Origin: Ulota crispa
Taxonomy: Eukaryota; Streptophyta; Bryopsida; Orthotrichales; Orthotrichaceae
Length of the DNA stretch: 64,000 nucleotides
Assembly: GCA_963920765.1 (NCBI GenBank)
Contig: OY987247.1
Coordinates: forward strand, 19,564,471 to 19,628,470
Direction of reading: 5' to 3'
Shown here piece by piece: positions 1 through 10,952 of this stretch. A program made the translations under genes and the position numbers. Within the stretch, counting starts at the first letter, position 1. Each line of letters begins with the position of its first letter. The notes beneath the pieces were generated by a model that saw only the letters and a program-made list of their open reading frames with translations, had not been told where the DNA came from and did not search any database.

Positions 1-401
1 ACAGAGATGATAGGGTTTGGAAGGTTGGAGAAGGCGTACCACTAGATTTGGAGGTCACGGATGCTGCATTCGCCGTATTCATAAATTTTGTGTAGCAAGT
101 GGCCCCTATGACTCCTACAGCTCCAATCACGCAATCCAAGAGTGCACAAACAAGACAAGGATTGGCTAGCAACCAAGATGCAAGGCTTGGAAGAGAGGCT
201 ACTACACACAAAAGCAAGGCGACGAGGGCAAAGCAGACATGACTCTTAGCCACCAGAGGTTCCGCAGCGTTGTTGCCAAATGGGAGGCCAGCTTGGTATG
301 CAACGCGAGCAGGAGCAGCTGTGTCAAGAGCGGTGTCCGCAGGAGCAACAACACAAGAAGCAGCGACCGGAGCCCAAGGGACAAGCAAGAATGGAGAATA
401 G
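1..401 (+). pseudogene. Decayed exon of an unrecognised gene, 5' end outside the window
   Basis: One plus-strand frame (codons starting at positions divisible by 3) reads as protein from about position 6 to 401. It begins DDRVWKVGEGVPLDLEVTD and then becomes Ala/Thr/Gln/Arg-rich. It is broken by TAG at 93-95, TGA at 240-242 and TAG at 399-401, all explicable as C-to-T changes in CAG or CGA codons. The exon ends at a consensus donor, AG|GTAAGC, at 402. The stretch is clearly GC-richer than the rest of the window, which argues for former coding. The frame continues in phase 0 into the exon at 693. I do not recognise the family; the hydrophobic start followed by a basic low-complexity tail would suit a transposon accessory protein, but that is a guess. 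Confidence 0.45.
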
Positions 402-692
402 GTAAGCTTCAGCGGTGGTAGGTCTCGCTTGAGGAACCTGGCTGCATGGCCATGCCGCTAGTCTGGGGTTTCCCGCTTTAATGAGCTTGGCTGATGGGAT
501 GAGTGGGCTTGTTCTTGTGGGCAGTAGAGGTAGGCGCTAGAGAGTCAAAGACATTCACAGTTCATAGACCCGGACGTCTTGTCGTTGTAGGTGTGTTGAT
601 GTTGCGTTGATTGCTCCAATTTTATTGTGGTTGTTCATGCAAAGATAAGGTTGGAATTGCATCTGTTAATACTCAACCTCTTGTCTTGGCAG
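402..692 (+). other. Intron between the two left-edge exons
   Basis: A GT (GTAAGC) to AG (TTGGCAG) interval of 291 nt joins two exon-like segments in phase 0. It holds nothing else that I can identify. Confidence 0.35.
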
Positions 693-1012
693 TTCTAGCG
701 TTGGACTTCTAAAACAACAAAGATGGGAAAGACGCCAGGATCAAAGAAGCGGCCTTGTTCTTCGCAATCAAAACCTATTGACTTGGGTGATGGGTCAAAC
801 AACAGTTGCAGGCATGGTGAGCCCCAGCGCAGACGCAATGAGGAGGCAAGCCCAAAGGCTCAGTAAGACCCAGGAGCATCCAACTCAAGAGGGAAGGCCA
901 AACTGCTGGTGGAAGTGGTGCCACAACAGCAGGCTCTGAAGGGAGAGGTAAAGCGATCCACTAAACCCTGAGAGGAGATTGAAGTTCAAGAGGAGGTGCA
1001 AGAGGACTACAG
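693..1012 (+). pseudogene. Second exon of the same decayed gene, basic then acidic/Gln-rich
   Basis: The exon follows an acceptor (TTGTCTTGGCAG|) at 691-692 and ends at AG|GTACTA at 1013. Its phase 0 matches the upstream exon. An internal Met at 723 starts a Lys/Arg-rich stretch (MGKTPGSKKRP), followed by a segment rich in Gln, Glu and Val (VQEEVQED near the end). In-frame stops are TAG at 696-698, TAA at 864-866 and TGA at 969-971, again of the Q-to-stop or R-to-stop type. No domain is recognised. Base composition matches the first exon and contrasts with the AT-rich intron that follows. The downstream continuation, if any, would lie beyond the tandem array. Confidence 0.42.
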
Positions 1013-1259
1013 GTACTAGCTTCTTTTCGTACCTCATGTAGTGAATGTCTCGTATATGTCAAAACTAGCAAGAATTCAGATTTGAATCTAGGTACTCCAA
1101 GTTTGTAATCAATGATTGCTAGTACTTGATTGATTCAGAAATTGTGTCCATGTAGTGGGTGCATTTTATTGTCCGAGTTTAATAAAATTTGGGTTTAGTT
1201 TGAGTCCTCACGAGATTGCTTATAATTTAATCACCTATTGCTGCTAGCTCAAAGAATAG

Positions 1260-3600
1260 TAAGATGTCTCCATGTATCTATGCTATATTCTCATTTGAGT
1301 TTGATAATAATTGGATTAGTTAGAGGCTGCCAAGTTAATTTTCTAAAAAGGTAAGCTCTGGTTTTTGTATTTGTTTGAATGCTATGTTCTGGCCTTCTAT
1401 TTTGGCTTTTTTCTCTTTTGAATTTGATAAAAATTGGGTTAGTTAGAATTGTCAAGTTAATTTTTAGAAAAAGTAAGCTCTGATTTTTGGTGTTTGATTG
1501 ATTGCTATGTTCTAGCCTTCTATTTTAGCTTTTTTCTCAGTCTAGTTTGATAAGAATTGGGTTAGTTAGGAGCTGTCAAGGTAGTTTTTTGAAAATTTAA
1601 GCTCTAATTTTTGGTGTTTGTTTGAATACTATGTTTTGGCCTTGTGTTTTGGCTATTTTCACATTTGAAATTGTTGAAATCTTAGGTAGTAATGGGCTGT
1701 CAAGGTAACTTTAATGAAAAGAGAAGCTCTGATTTTGGTTTTTTACTTGATTGCTAACTTCTAGCCTTATGTTTTGGCTTTTTTCTCTTTCAAAATTGTT
1801 AAAAACATGATTAGTAAGGGGTTGTGAAGGAATTTTTTTGAAAATTTAAGCTTTGATTTAGGTGTTTGATTGATTGCTCAATTCCGGCTTTATGTTTTGG
1901 CTACCTTCTCATTTGAGTTTGATACTAATTAGGCTAGTTAGGGTTGTCAAGTTAATTTTTAGAAAAGGTAAGCTATGATTTTTGGTGTAAGATTGATTGC
2001 TTAGTTCTAGTTTTGTGTTTTGGCTATTTTCTCACTTGTGTTTGATACTAATTGGGCTAGTTAGGACCCATCAAATTAATTTTCTAAAAACACTAGCTTT
2101 GATTTTTGGTTTATGTTTGATTGCTATGTTTTGGCCTTGTGTTAGGCTATTTTTGCATTCAAAAGTGTTGAAATCTTGAGTAGTAAGGGCTGTAATTGTG
2201 AAGGCAATTTTTTGAAAAGATAAGTCTTGATCAAGGTGTTTGATTGATTGCTATGTTTTGGCCTTGTGTTTGGCTATTTTCTCATTTGTAAATATTAAAA
2301 ACTTGAGTAGTAAGAAGTTGTCAAGGTAATTTTCTAAAATTATAAGCTATGATTTTTATATTTGTTTGAATGTTAAGTTTGGGCCTTATGTTTTGGCTTT
2401 TTTCTCATTGAAATTGTTATAATCTCATGTAGTAAGGGGCTGTTAAGGTAATTTTCTGAAAACATAAGCTTTAATTTTTGTGTTTGTTTCAATGCTATGT
2501 TCTGGCCTTATGATAGGCTATTTTTTCATTTGAGTTTGACAATAATTGGGTTAGTTAGGAGCTATCAAGGTAGTTTTCTGAAAATATTAGCTTTGATTTT
2601 TTGTATATGATTTATGGCTATGTTCTAGCCTTGTATTGGCTATTTTCTCATTTGAAAGTGTTGAAATCTTCGGTAGTAAGGGGCTATGAAGGCAATTTTT
2701 TTTAAAGATAAGCCTTAATTAAGGTGTTTGATTAATTGCTATGTTTTGGCCTTGTATTTGGCTTTTTTCTCATTCGAGTCTGATAATAATTGGGTTAGTA
2801 AGGGATTGTAAAGTTATTTTTTGAAAATATAAGCTATGATTTTTGTATTTGTTTGAATGTTAACTTCCGCCCTAATGTTTTGGTTTTTTTCTCATTTGAG
2901 ATTGTTAAGAACTTGGTTAGTAAAGGGTTGCCAAGGTAATTTTTTGAAAACTTAAGCTTTGATTTAGGTGTTTGATTGATTGCTATGTTCTGGCTTTGTG
3001 TTTTGGCTATTGTTTCATTTGAGTATGATAATAATTGGGTTAGTTAGGGGCTATAAAGTTAATTTTTTGAAAATATAAGCTATGATTTTTGTATTTGTTG
3101 GATGTTAAGTTCCGGCCTTAATTTTTGGCTATTTTCTCATTTGAAATTGTTAAAAACTCAATTAGTAAGGGGTTGTGAAGGTAATTTTTTGAAAAGATAA
3201 GCTCAAACTTAGGTGTTTGATTGATTGCTATGTTTTGGCTTTGTGTTTTGGCTATTTTTTCATTTGAGTTTGATAATAATTGGGTTTGTTAAAAGTTGCA
3301 AGGGAATTTTTGAAAATTTAAGCTCTAATGTTTGGTATTTAATTGATTGCTAGGTTTTGTCCATGTGTTAGGGCAATTTTCTCATTGGAGCTTGATAAAA
3401 ATTGGGTTTGTTAGAGGCTGCAAGGGAATTTTTCAAAATTTAATCATTGATTTTGGTCTTTGATTGATTGCTTAGTTCTGTCCATGTGTTAGGGCTATTT
3501 TCTCATTCAAATTTGATAAATATTGGGTTTGTTTGGGGTTGCAATGGACTTTTTTGAAATTTAAGCTTTGATTTTGGTATTTGATTGATTGTAAACCATA
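1260..3600. repeat. Tandem satellite-like array, ~123-bp unit, 18-19 copies
   Basis: The landmark gctatgttctggcc (variants included) recurs at about 1381, 1504, 1628, 1753, 1876, 1999, 2123, 2250, 2372, 2494, 2617, 2738, 2859, 2982, 3104, 3227, 3349 and 3470. The spacing is 121-127 bp. Each unit continues with a ctcatttgagtttgat-like block, a ggttagttagg-like block, an A/T-rich stretch and an aagctctgattttt-like block. The units are diverged from one another. Two subtypes can be told apart: A contains tttgataataattgggttagtt, cited here only by its core gataataattggg; B contains gttgaaatctt or gttaaaaact followed by agtaaggg. A partial unit precedes 1381, and the last unit breaks off near 3595 in gtaaaccatagg. 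Confidence 0.9.
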
Positions 3601-4437
3601 GGCATAGGTTTGACAAAATAAATATGGTTGTGTAGGCCGGGGCTTTAATGACCAGTGTAGACACAGCAAAGAAGAAATGAAGCCCTTTGCTTTGGGACGT
3701 TGGTGAGTGCAAAGATTTGAGGTTTTGCAATGAAAACGTCATGGTCAATGTTTATGTGTTTGTGGGCATGCTATCATTAACATAGTTGATATTGTAGTGG
3801 ACGCTGTGTGCAGCATCTTGCATGCATCAACCCCAACAGAGGCGATGTTGATTTTGACTTCTCAATGATCATCTGGCGCAACATTAGATTTCATCTAGTG
3901 GGAGAGGAAGCTTAGCTTTACATGTGGAAGCTTAGTTTTAATGCCAGGTTACTTTATGTATACATGGAACCTTGAAGTATGCATTAGAGCGTAGTTTGTT
4001 TTATGGTTATGATTCTTGTTTGACTTTCAATATAAGTCATACACCATCATTCAAATACAGGAGGATAAAAAAGATTGTAATGCATGTGGAGAATGATGTT
4101 GAATACATTAGAATGTGGTCAGTGGCACATCTGCCTTGATGTTTATCTAGTTGTGTAGGGGACATCAATTATTCCCTATACTATGAAAGCATGTTTAATG
4201 AGGTACTTCTATAATCACGGTGGATGTCCAATGGAACATCTAAATAAATGTCATGTAGTACAAGACTCAATTGAAATAGATGTTCATAGAACTGTTGTAT
4301 TCAACAATTGACGTTTTTGTTCTGTAATCCATGACATTGATATAGGCATGTATGAGGTGAATTGTAGGCATCTATGAAAGCTGTTTGTATCCCGTGTTGT
4401 TCACTCAAATGACATGGAGACATGGACGGACATGGAA
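3601..4437. other. Unassigned spacer right of the satellite array
   Basis: There is no recognisable gene. A short open segment at about 3606-3692 reads QNKYGCVGRGFNDQ and ends at GTGAGT. It could be a stray exon of the left-edge pseudogene, but nothing else supports this. The rest is AT-rich single-copy-looking sequence. Confidence 0.3.
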
Positions 4438-4927
4438 CACTACAGGTATTGCATTAAAATAAACATCACCCTAAACCCCATGCATTGAAGTTGATGTCAT
4501 ACAAAACATTGTCACCAACAAGCAGAGACTACGCTGTGTTAGTCAATGACATCACGTAAACACATTGTGCGCATAGAGCAATGCCACTTGAAATTAATCA
4601 GTCATTCACTTAGACGTTTATTTCACAGCAGTTGATGTCATGAGGTACATGGATCAGTACATGCATTGTCAATGAACTTATGTTTTTTTAAGAACAATGC
4701 GCAAGAAGTTACATGTTGGAAGACATCATTTTTTACACTTTTACAAAATGGCGCGTAGCCACGGCTGTCAAAATCAATATCCACGCCAATACAAGTTACA
4801 TCTTGAAGGATGTCACGGAAAACATAAATGCCATAGAACATGTCAATTTGAACACTTTGTTTAGTAGTACCGTGTTGGAATTTACATGCTTAATTTGGCA
4901 TGGTAGATGCTATATGTAATGTGGAAT
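4438..4927. mobile_element. Possible left part of an older CACTA-type element interrupted by CACTA-1
   Basis: The stretch begins CACTACAGGTATTGCATT. Its counterpart at 31683-32431 ends with a terminus whose reverse complement starts CACTATAAGAAACTTGCATT. Both share the CACTA start and a TTGCATT block about 12-15 bases in. The flanking trinucleotides (GAA on the left, GAC on the right) match at two of three positions. Removing the 26.7-kb CACTA-1 with one AAT copy joins the two parts as ...atgtggaattccagaatgg. The total would be about 1.24 kb, the size of a non-autonomous element. The termini are short and diverged, so this remains tentative. Confidence 0.33.
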
Positions 4928-4985
4928 CACTAGTAGAAATGTTGAGGAAAACCAACAGAAAACCAACAACTTTCTGTTAGTTCAT
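4928..4985. repeat. Left terminal inverted repeat and subterminal region of CACTA-1
   Basis: CACTAGTAGAAATGTT is followed by gaggaaaaccaacagaaaaccaac-type sequence and tttctgttagtt. Over about 55 bases this resembles the reverse complement of the inner right terminus ending at 31469, both containing an aa(c/t)caacaga block. It shares its first 12 bases with the outer right terminus ending at 31682. Confidence 0.62.
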
Positions 4986-7900
4986 GCACTAGGATTCTGA
5001 TTGGCAATATTTTCACTGAGTTCTATATCATCTGAAGCATACAATGCTCTTGGTTTGTTGGTTTGGATAGTGACTTTTGTTGGACAATTTCTGAAAGCGT
5101 GTCTTTGGAATATCCTTCAGGTGGTTTTTTTTTAAATACACATTGGTGCCACAACCACATTCTCTTGGTCCTTAAACATTTGGACCTAGAAATCCAAGTT
5201 CCAAGTAAAATATACAAGTTATTTATAGGAAGAGCTCACAGCTTATTTTTCAAAATGCCTGAATAGTGTCATTACTTAAGTAGTTGTAAATACAAAATTT
5301 TGCAGCACTTCAACTACTTAACTATTTCCACTCCTGCTCCAGAACACCTAACCATTTCTTCACGTATGTGCCTCACTTCTTTCATAGATAGGATCACATT
5401 AGCATGCAGCCGCTTCTTACAACTTAGTCATGCAATTGCTGCAGCTAATTTTGCTTCCCGACCTACTCAACCGCAGTATTGCTTAAACTTGCAAAACAAG
5501 AAATCATTCACCGTTACTTTAGTTCATTCTACAGACTTGTATGATTGTATACATTGTGTTACTCTATGAAATGAAGAAAAGAATACATTTTTAGACTCCG
5601 GAATTTTCCAAATTTACAATAATTCCAGGGTTTCTTTGTGAATATTATGACGAGTACTTCAACATCAGACATGAACAACAAAACATTGCCCACAAGTTCC
5701 CAAATATGTCACTCCATTCAAATAACACACTCTCTCAAATAAAAACTCTATATTACCAACACACAGTTCACATTGTATTCTCCAAATTGACATTCTTATG
5801 TGTTTTGAAAAATAAAAAATTGCCACATAACACTGCAATACAAAATTTAACTCGACTAAGTGCAACTTTAAAACAAATTAATACCGGCCCAACACATGAC
5901 ATACGGAAGTGTACAAAGCCACCACACCAACTACATCTCAAGGGTGAAGTAAGCATTTGACGGTACTCACACAAGTTCCTTGGTTCAAGCCCATACATGA
6001 CAAGCTTGAACATTTGCAAATACGCAGCACCAATTTTTATGCATAATTTAGCTCCATTTTCTTTTGCATACGCCTACATGTCAAATTGCACATTAAAATG
6101 GAGCAAGATGAGTCACACAATGTCTCCATACAATATGTCATCCCTTAGTCTCTGCTGCATCGTTGATGTTACGTAAAGGAAGCACTATACATGGAGGACA
6201 AGGAAATTGCAATTTTGGTCTTGCACTACTAACTGGATTTCATGCACAGACTTTGACCTCCGCAAAAATACCCCATGCCATGTCAGCACATCCAAAAAAC
6301 TTTTGAGGATAGTGTACTTATTTACTCCTACATACAGTGCCGACAATATTCTTAGGTTATTATTCCATTCATGTAGTATGCATGAATTTTTTTCCCAAAT
6401 CTTGCTAAGCCCAAAACTTTATTCATGTCGATTTCTGCAAACACACAAGTAACACAACTTGAGTATATCAAGATAGGCCAAATCTTCAAGTACCAATATG
6501 TACACATAACATGTTGCAAGATGTACAAGTAATCACATTTCAGCCTTAATTAGGAATCGTCAGGTCTCTCTTTACCTCATACGTCTCTGACCTCTCCCAC
6601 TTGTTTGATTTCTCAATCTAGAAACACGTAGTTTGGTGCATATGAGACTCAATCCTTGTCTAATGTAGAATGTCACAGATAAAGATATGGATGCTTGACA
6701 GTATAATTCCACGGTATTGTCACCCTATAAAATTACAAGCATGGCCACTTTGCATCTCAGCACTGCCATGTCAAATACGCAAAAACATTTGATGCAGATA
6801 ACACAGGCAACATGACCCCGACAAGCACATGACGCCTGTTCACCTTCTTCCTTAAAAAATAAGCATTCCTCATGTACTTCTCTTTCTATTGTCACTTTAG
6901 CACTGTTTAGTCATTTTTACTATAGAGGTGACTCACTTTCAAACTAAAGTTGTGCAATGTTGAAACATACTTTAGATTCATATTGGACATCCTAACTCTG
7001 AATAGAATTTTAACCCATTACAAGTGGTTCACTGATTACCTCACCGTATTTGTGCACTATTGACAATCCCCTATTGAGCATCTTTCCTTTCATTGCCCAC
7101 TGAAGAGTCTGCCATTGTCAGCAAGCCTCCTACTACTGCATCCCGCATCCAGGTCATCTCAATTGCACTCCCAATCTCACCACTCATAAACACAGACCGC
7201 AAAAGCAAAAAACACTTGGTTCAGTCCTACACACAGCAACCTAAAAAACCAATTGTACCCACTTCACATAAGCAATTATGTGTTCAACAATTACAACATC
7301 ACTCTCTTTATAGCCTTAAAGACTACGTAGCACTTACTAACAACATGCAGAAACATTTGCACCCNNNNNNNNNNNNNNNNNNNNNNNNNNNNNNNNNNNN
7401 NNNNNNNNNNNNNNNNNNNNNNNNNNNNNNNNNNNNNNNNNNNNNNNNNNNNNNNNNNNNNNNNNNNNNNNNNNNNNNNNNNNNNNNNNNNNNNNNNNNN
7501 NNNNNNNNNNNNNNNNNNNNNNNNNNNNNNNNNNNNNNNNNNNNNNNNNNNNNNNNNNNNNNNNCAATGCCCCTCCTTCATCACAAAAGTCATACTAGGC
7601 ACTACCTCTTGCTGCATGTCACTTGCAATATTAAAGCAACACCTTGGATTACCAAGTCCTCAATGAGAACCACATGAATCTATACTTTTCTAGTTTTAAA
7701 AAACTAGAACAGAAATGGCCTACCATGTTCTCAACAAATGAGTCCCTGCTATGAACTAGTAAGTCTGTACAAATGATCCAATTGAAGGAAACTATCACGG
7801 CTCCTACAATTTTTAACTTGTTCATAACAAGGTCTACAATAACTCATTTAGCAATGCTAGCATTTACTTACCAAACAAATTTCACTACTTTGGTCGCAAT

Positions 7901-8965
7901 TAACATTGCACATTTCATGCACATGAAACTCACAAGGAAAATAAAAGGGATCTCTGCACTTGCAGCATCTTCTAGACAATATTTTACCTTGTTCCATCAA
8001 TGTACTGCTTGACACTACATAGCTTTGCACAGAATAACACGTCAATTTCATACACTAGTTTGTTCAGATGATTGCTCCTACATCGCCGACCAAAGGTACA
8101 ACTATGGCAGCAATATAGTACACTCTAGCCTTTGTAACTTATTGAAGCATCCGTCTTGAAAATCTTCCCCTCTCCTTCACGGATGGCCTAGTAATAATCA
8201 TCCTTTTCCAAAATTGCAAATATAAAGATAAGTAGTAACGAGAGTTTGAACATCACATCCTACCATGTAATGTCAATCCCTCTTCATAGCCACTCATGAC
8301 TACTTATTCACATACATCATAGAGGATGCAATTGGCAGTTCCTACTTGACCATTGTATATGCATATTGAACCAAATTGCCAAATGCAAATATCATCTCCA
8401 CTAAGCCTCAACAACCACTGATTATTAATCAAACCTAGACAACATGATTGACTGCAACCTACAAACCACTACTTCAGACACTTGTTCCAGTATCCCTTAT
8501 GTCCTCATTCAAAATTCAATTTCAAATGTTGTTAGCTTTCTTCTTCAAGAATTCATGCACCACTACATTGAACGGCACTTGCCAGTCTCCACGACAACTA
8601 CTTCAACATTTGTGTATTGCACACATTAATTAACACTTCCTTCCACCTTATTCCTCCTTCTATATAGTACAAGGCATCACGGATATTGCAAGTGCAATTA
8701 TGTTGCTACATTGCTGTCTTTCACCAACGCCCCTTCCCAATGATGCATTCAAACTGCGACATTACTAAATCATGATTGGCATACAAGACAATTCACATCA
8801 AACACATAAAATTATTGCGTATCATCTCAAACAACATACAACCAACAAAATACTTACCAATTGATAAATAGTAGAACATTCTTAGTCCTTGTTTGACGAT
8901 TCCCCAACATCTTGATCAAAAGCAAGGGCTTCCTCTTCAATTGCTTCTCCAAACGCTTCATTGAT
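4986..8965. other. Non-coding left arm of CACTA-1
   Basis: About 4 kb lies between the left terminus and the 3' end of the transposase pseudogene. It is AT-rich with only short, shadow-like open frames, and no domain can be recognised on either strand. It contains the assembly gap at 7365-7564. Confidence 0.45.
7365..7564. other. Assembly gap of exactly 200 N
   Basis: A run of 200 Ns. The round length suggests a placeholder of unknown true size. Open frames across it are not meaningful. Confidence 0.99.
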
Positions 8966-9750
8966 CTACATGTTTTGGCCGATTTGAATGGGTGCTGCAT
9001 GACTTTCATGAGCTTTGGAAGGTGCAATCAGTCTGGGAAACTCTTCATTCTCTCCCATTTTGAACATCTCGGGTTCAGTATTGGCATCTTTTGCATTGTC
9101 TATTTTATGCTCTTGAACCTCACTACGTAAAACTACCTTCCATCCTGCCTCCTCTCCTACTTTAGAAAAGAAAACTTGATTGCAAGGTATAGGGAAAGCA
9201 AACAACCCATAGCCAAAAGGTACAAGTGAGTTGAAGTTGGCCATGGTGAATCTCCAGTTGTCTTTCTTCACCCTCGCATTTCTACCTCTATAATTTGCCT
9301 TCACCCACTCACATACTAGCAATAGAGTACAGTGTTGTCCATAGTTCAATTCAACTATCTCCAAAATCTGCCCTATGTACTCAAGAGATGCATCAAGCGG
9401 ATTAGAATTGCGTCCACCAGATCAACAGGGTCTTCAATAAAACAGGAGCCACCCTAGAGTTGCAAGTCTTGGTGATATTTTCCTCTGCACTTTTCATTCT
9501 ATAATGGTATCCATAAGCATACATACTCCTAAATTTTTGTGCCATTGAGGACGGTGTTGTTGAGGAGTCCAGAATATTGTCAAGAACTACTAAACCATTG
9601 CTTTGAGAGTTTTGTACCTCCCCTATATTCCATTCCAAGAAGGGGGGAAGTTCTTCTAAATCACTTGGGTATGGCACCCACCTGTGGCCAATTCTCCAAG
9701 GATGTGCGCTACAAAACTGCGCTCTTGCTGTAGCTTGATTCTGCCAAATC
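8966..9750 (-). pseudogene. CACTA-1 transposase, last exon (DUF4216 region)
   Basis: Read on the minus strand, the exon opens with IWQNQATARAQF-like sequence. It continues through MYAYGYHYRMKSAEEN and TCNSRVAP, the conserved 'YGYHYR...NSGV' block before DUF4216. It then enters DUF4216 with YIGQILEIVELNYG and LLVCEWVKANY, then AFPIPCNQVFF and GWKVVLR. This C-terminal domain is typical of plant CACTA transposases; its own biochemical role is not established. The frame shifts once near 9395-9410, between the NSRV block and the YIGQ block. The end of the protein is acidic and diverged. The same exon is found in CACTA-2 (36619-37488) and CACTA-3 (60224-61027). The upper boundary (~9750) is estimated from an AG at the start of homology. 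Confidence 0.8.
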
Positions 9751-10056
9751 TCCTTGTAGGTCCTTCATCACATTCCCAATAGAAACTTAAAAATGATTAT
9801 TATAAACATAGTATATACTAGATCAGAAAAATAAGTGCAAATGACCTTCATAGAAGAATATTTTAAAAACCTCCACAAACTTCATGCTTAAAGTAATTGC
9901 TATATTCATTGCGCACTTTTAAGCTCGTGGATATAATTCTTCATTAATCTCCTGTACAGCTCTGCCATTACTATTGCTTTACATGTACTTGTATTGGTGT
10001 TCACTTTATGCTTGCATATTAGACAACAAGACCTGCGATTCTCAAAGAATACTCAC
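9751..10056 (-). other. Intron of the CACTA-1 transposase
   Basis: It separates the DUF4218 and DUF4216 exons. The donor is GTGAGT (minus strand, at 10056). The acceptor position is approximate. No repeat is recognised inside. Confidence 0.5.
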
Positions 10057-10952
10057 CTCCGGTAAGGCTCCAAGTTAGCGGCATTATCCAAAGCAAATTC
10101 ATGCATTGAATTTTGTAACTCCACCAATAATTGTCTTTTCTTCCCCTTCCCCTCCACAATCTCATCTACCATAATTGGATCCTCCTTGTCATCCCACACT
10201 CTTCTTGATATAATGTTGTACTCAGACATATATTTAGTTATGAACCCTAATGCCTCTTCACTTTGATAGCCTTGAGCAGTGCTTCCCTTGGGTTTAGCCA
10301 AATTTTTAACAAATCCCTTTAATATCTTGAAGTAGTGCTTGTAAGGATACATCCATCTAGAGTGGACAGGTCCAAGCAAGAAAAGCTCTTCCACCAGGTA
10401 ATTTGGCAAGTGAGACATAATGTCAAAAAACAAAGAAGGCATTTCCTTCTCTAACAAACACATGGTCTTTGCACATTCTTCCATCAGCTGGTCCTTACTA
10501 TCATGATGTACTAATTTAGCACAGACTCTCTAGAAAACTCTACTCAATCAAATTATTCCTTGAGCTAGAGATTTATTCAATATAGATTGAAAACAAAGGG
10601 GTAGAATCTACTGTAAGAGAACATGATAATCATGCAATTTGAGACCACTTAACTTCCCTTTGCTGATTTTAATATGTAAAAGACTGGCATAATGAATCAA
10701 AGAATGCAAAGCCTTCAAAATAGATAACACCTTCTCTTTATCCTTTGGAGATAGCACATAAGGTGCATCTCGCATATAATGCTTGTCAAAATGACCGGGA
10801 ACATTGCTCAAATGAAGATTAGGTTGAATATTTCTTGCCTGCATATCTGCCCTAACTACAAGTGAATCTTTCTCTCCAAATGTTGTCTTCACAATGTTTT
10901 TGCAGAGGTTCTTTTCACAATGCATGGGTTCAAGAGCATGACATACAGGCAG
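10057..10952 (-). pseudogene. CACTA-1 transposase, Tnp2 C-terminal part and DUF4218 exon
   Basis: A single minus-strand frame runs the full 896 nt. It begins KLPVCHALEPMHCEKNLCKN, the end of the Tnp2 domain with its conserved 'MHCEKN' block. It passes APYVLSPKDKEKV and LSGLKLHDYHVLLQ. It then enters DUF4218 with CLLEKEMPSLFFDIMSHL, GPVHSRWMYPYKHYFK and KGSTAQGY, and ends LDNAANLEPYR at the donor GGAG|GTGAGT. Three in-frame stops are visible: TAG following VLLQ near 10605, TGA at 10548-10550 and TAG at 10530-10532. In CACTA-2 the second and third positions are Gln codons (IMQMSRILQRLC), so these are point nonsense mutations. There is no frameshift. The exon length matches the paralogues (895 and 898 nt). 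Confidence 0.88.

Noticed and set aside
7093-7677. Long plus-strand open frame
   Set aside because: A third of it is the 200-N gap; the parts on either side show no protein-like features.
8444-8633. Two overlapping 61-codon plus-strand frames
   Set aside because: Overlapping frames in AT-rich DNA with no protein character.
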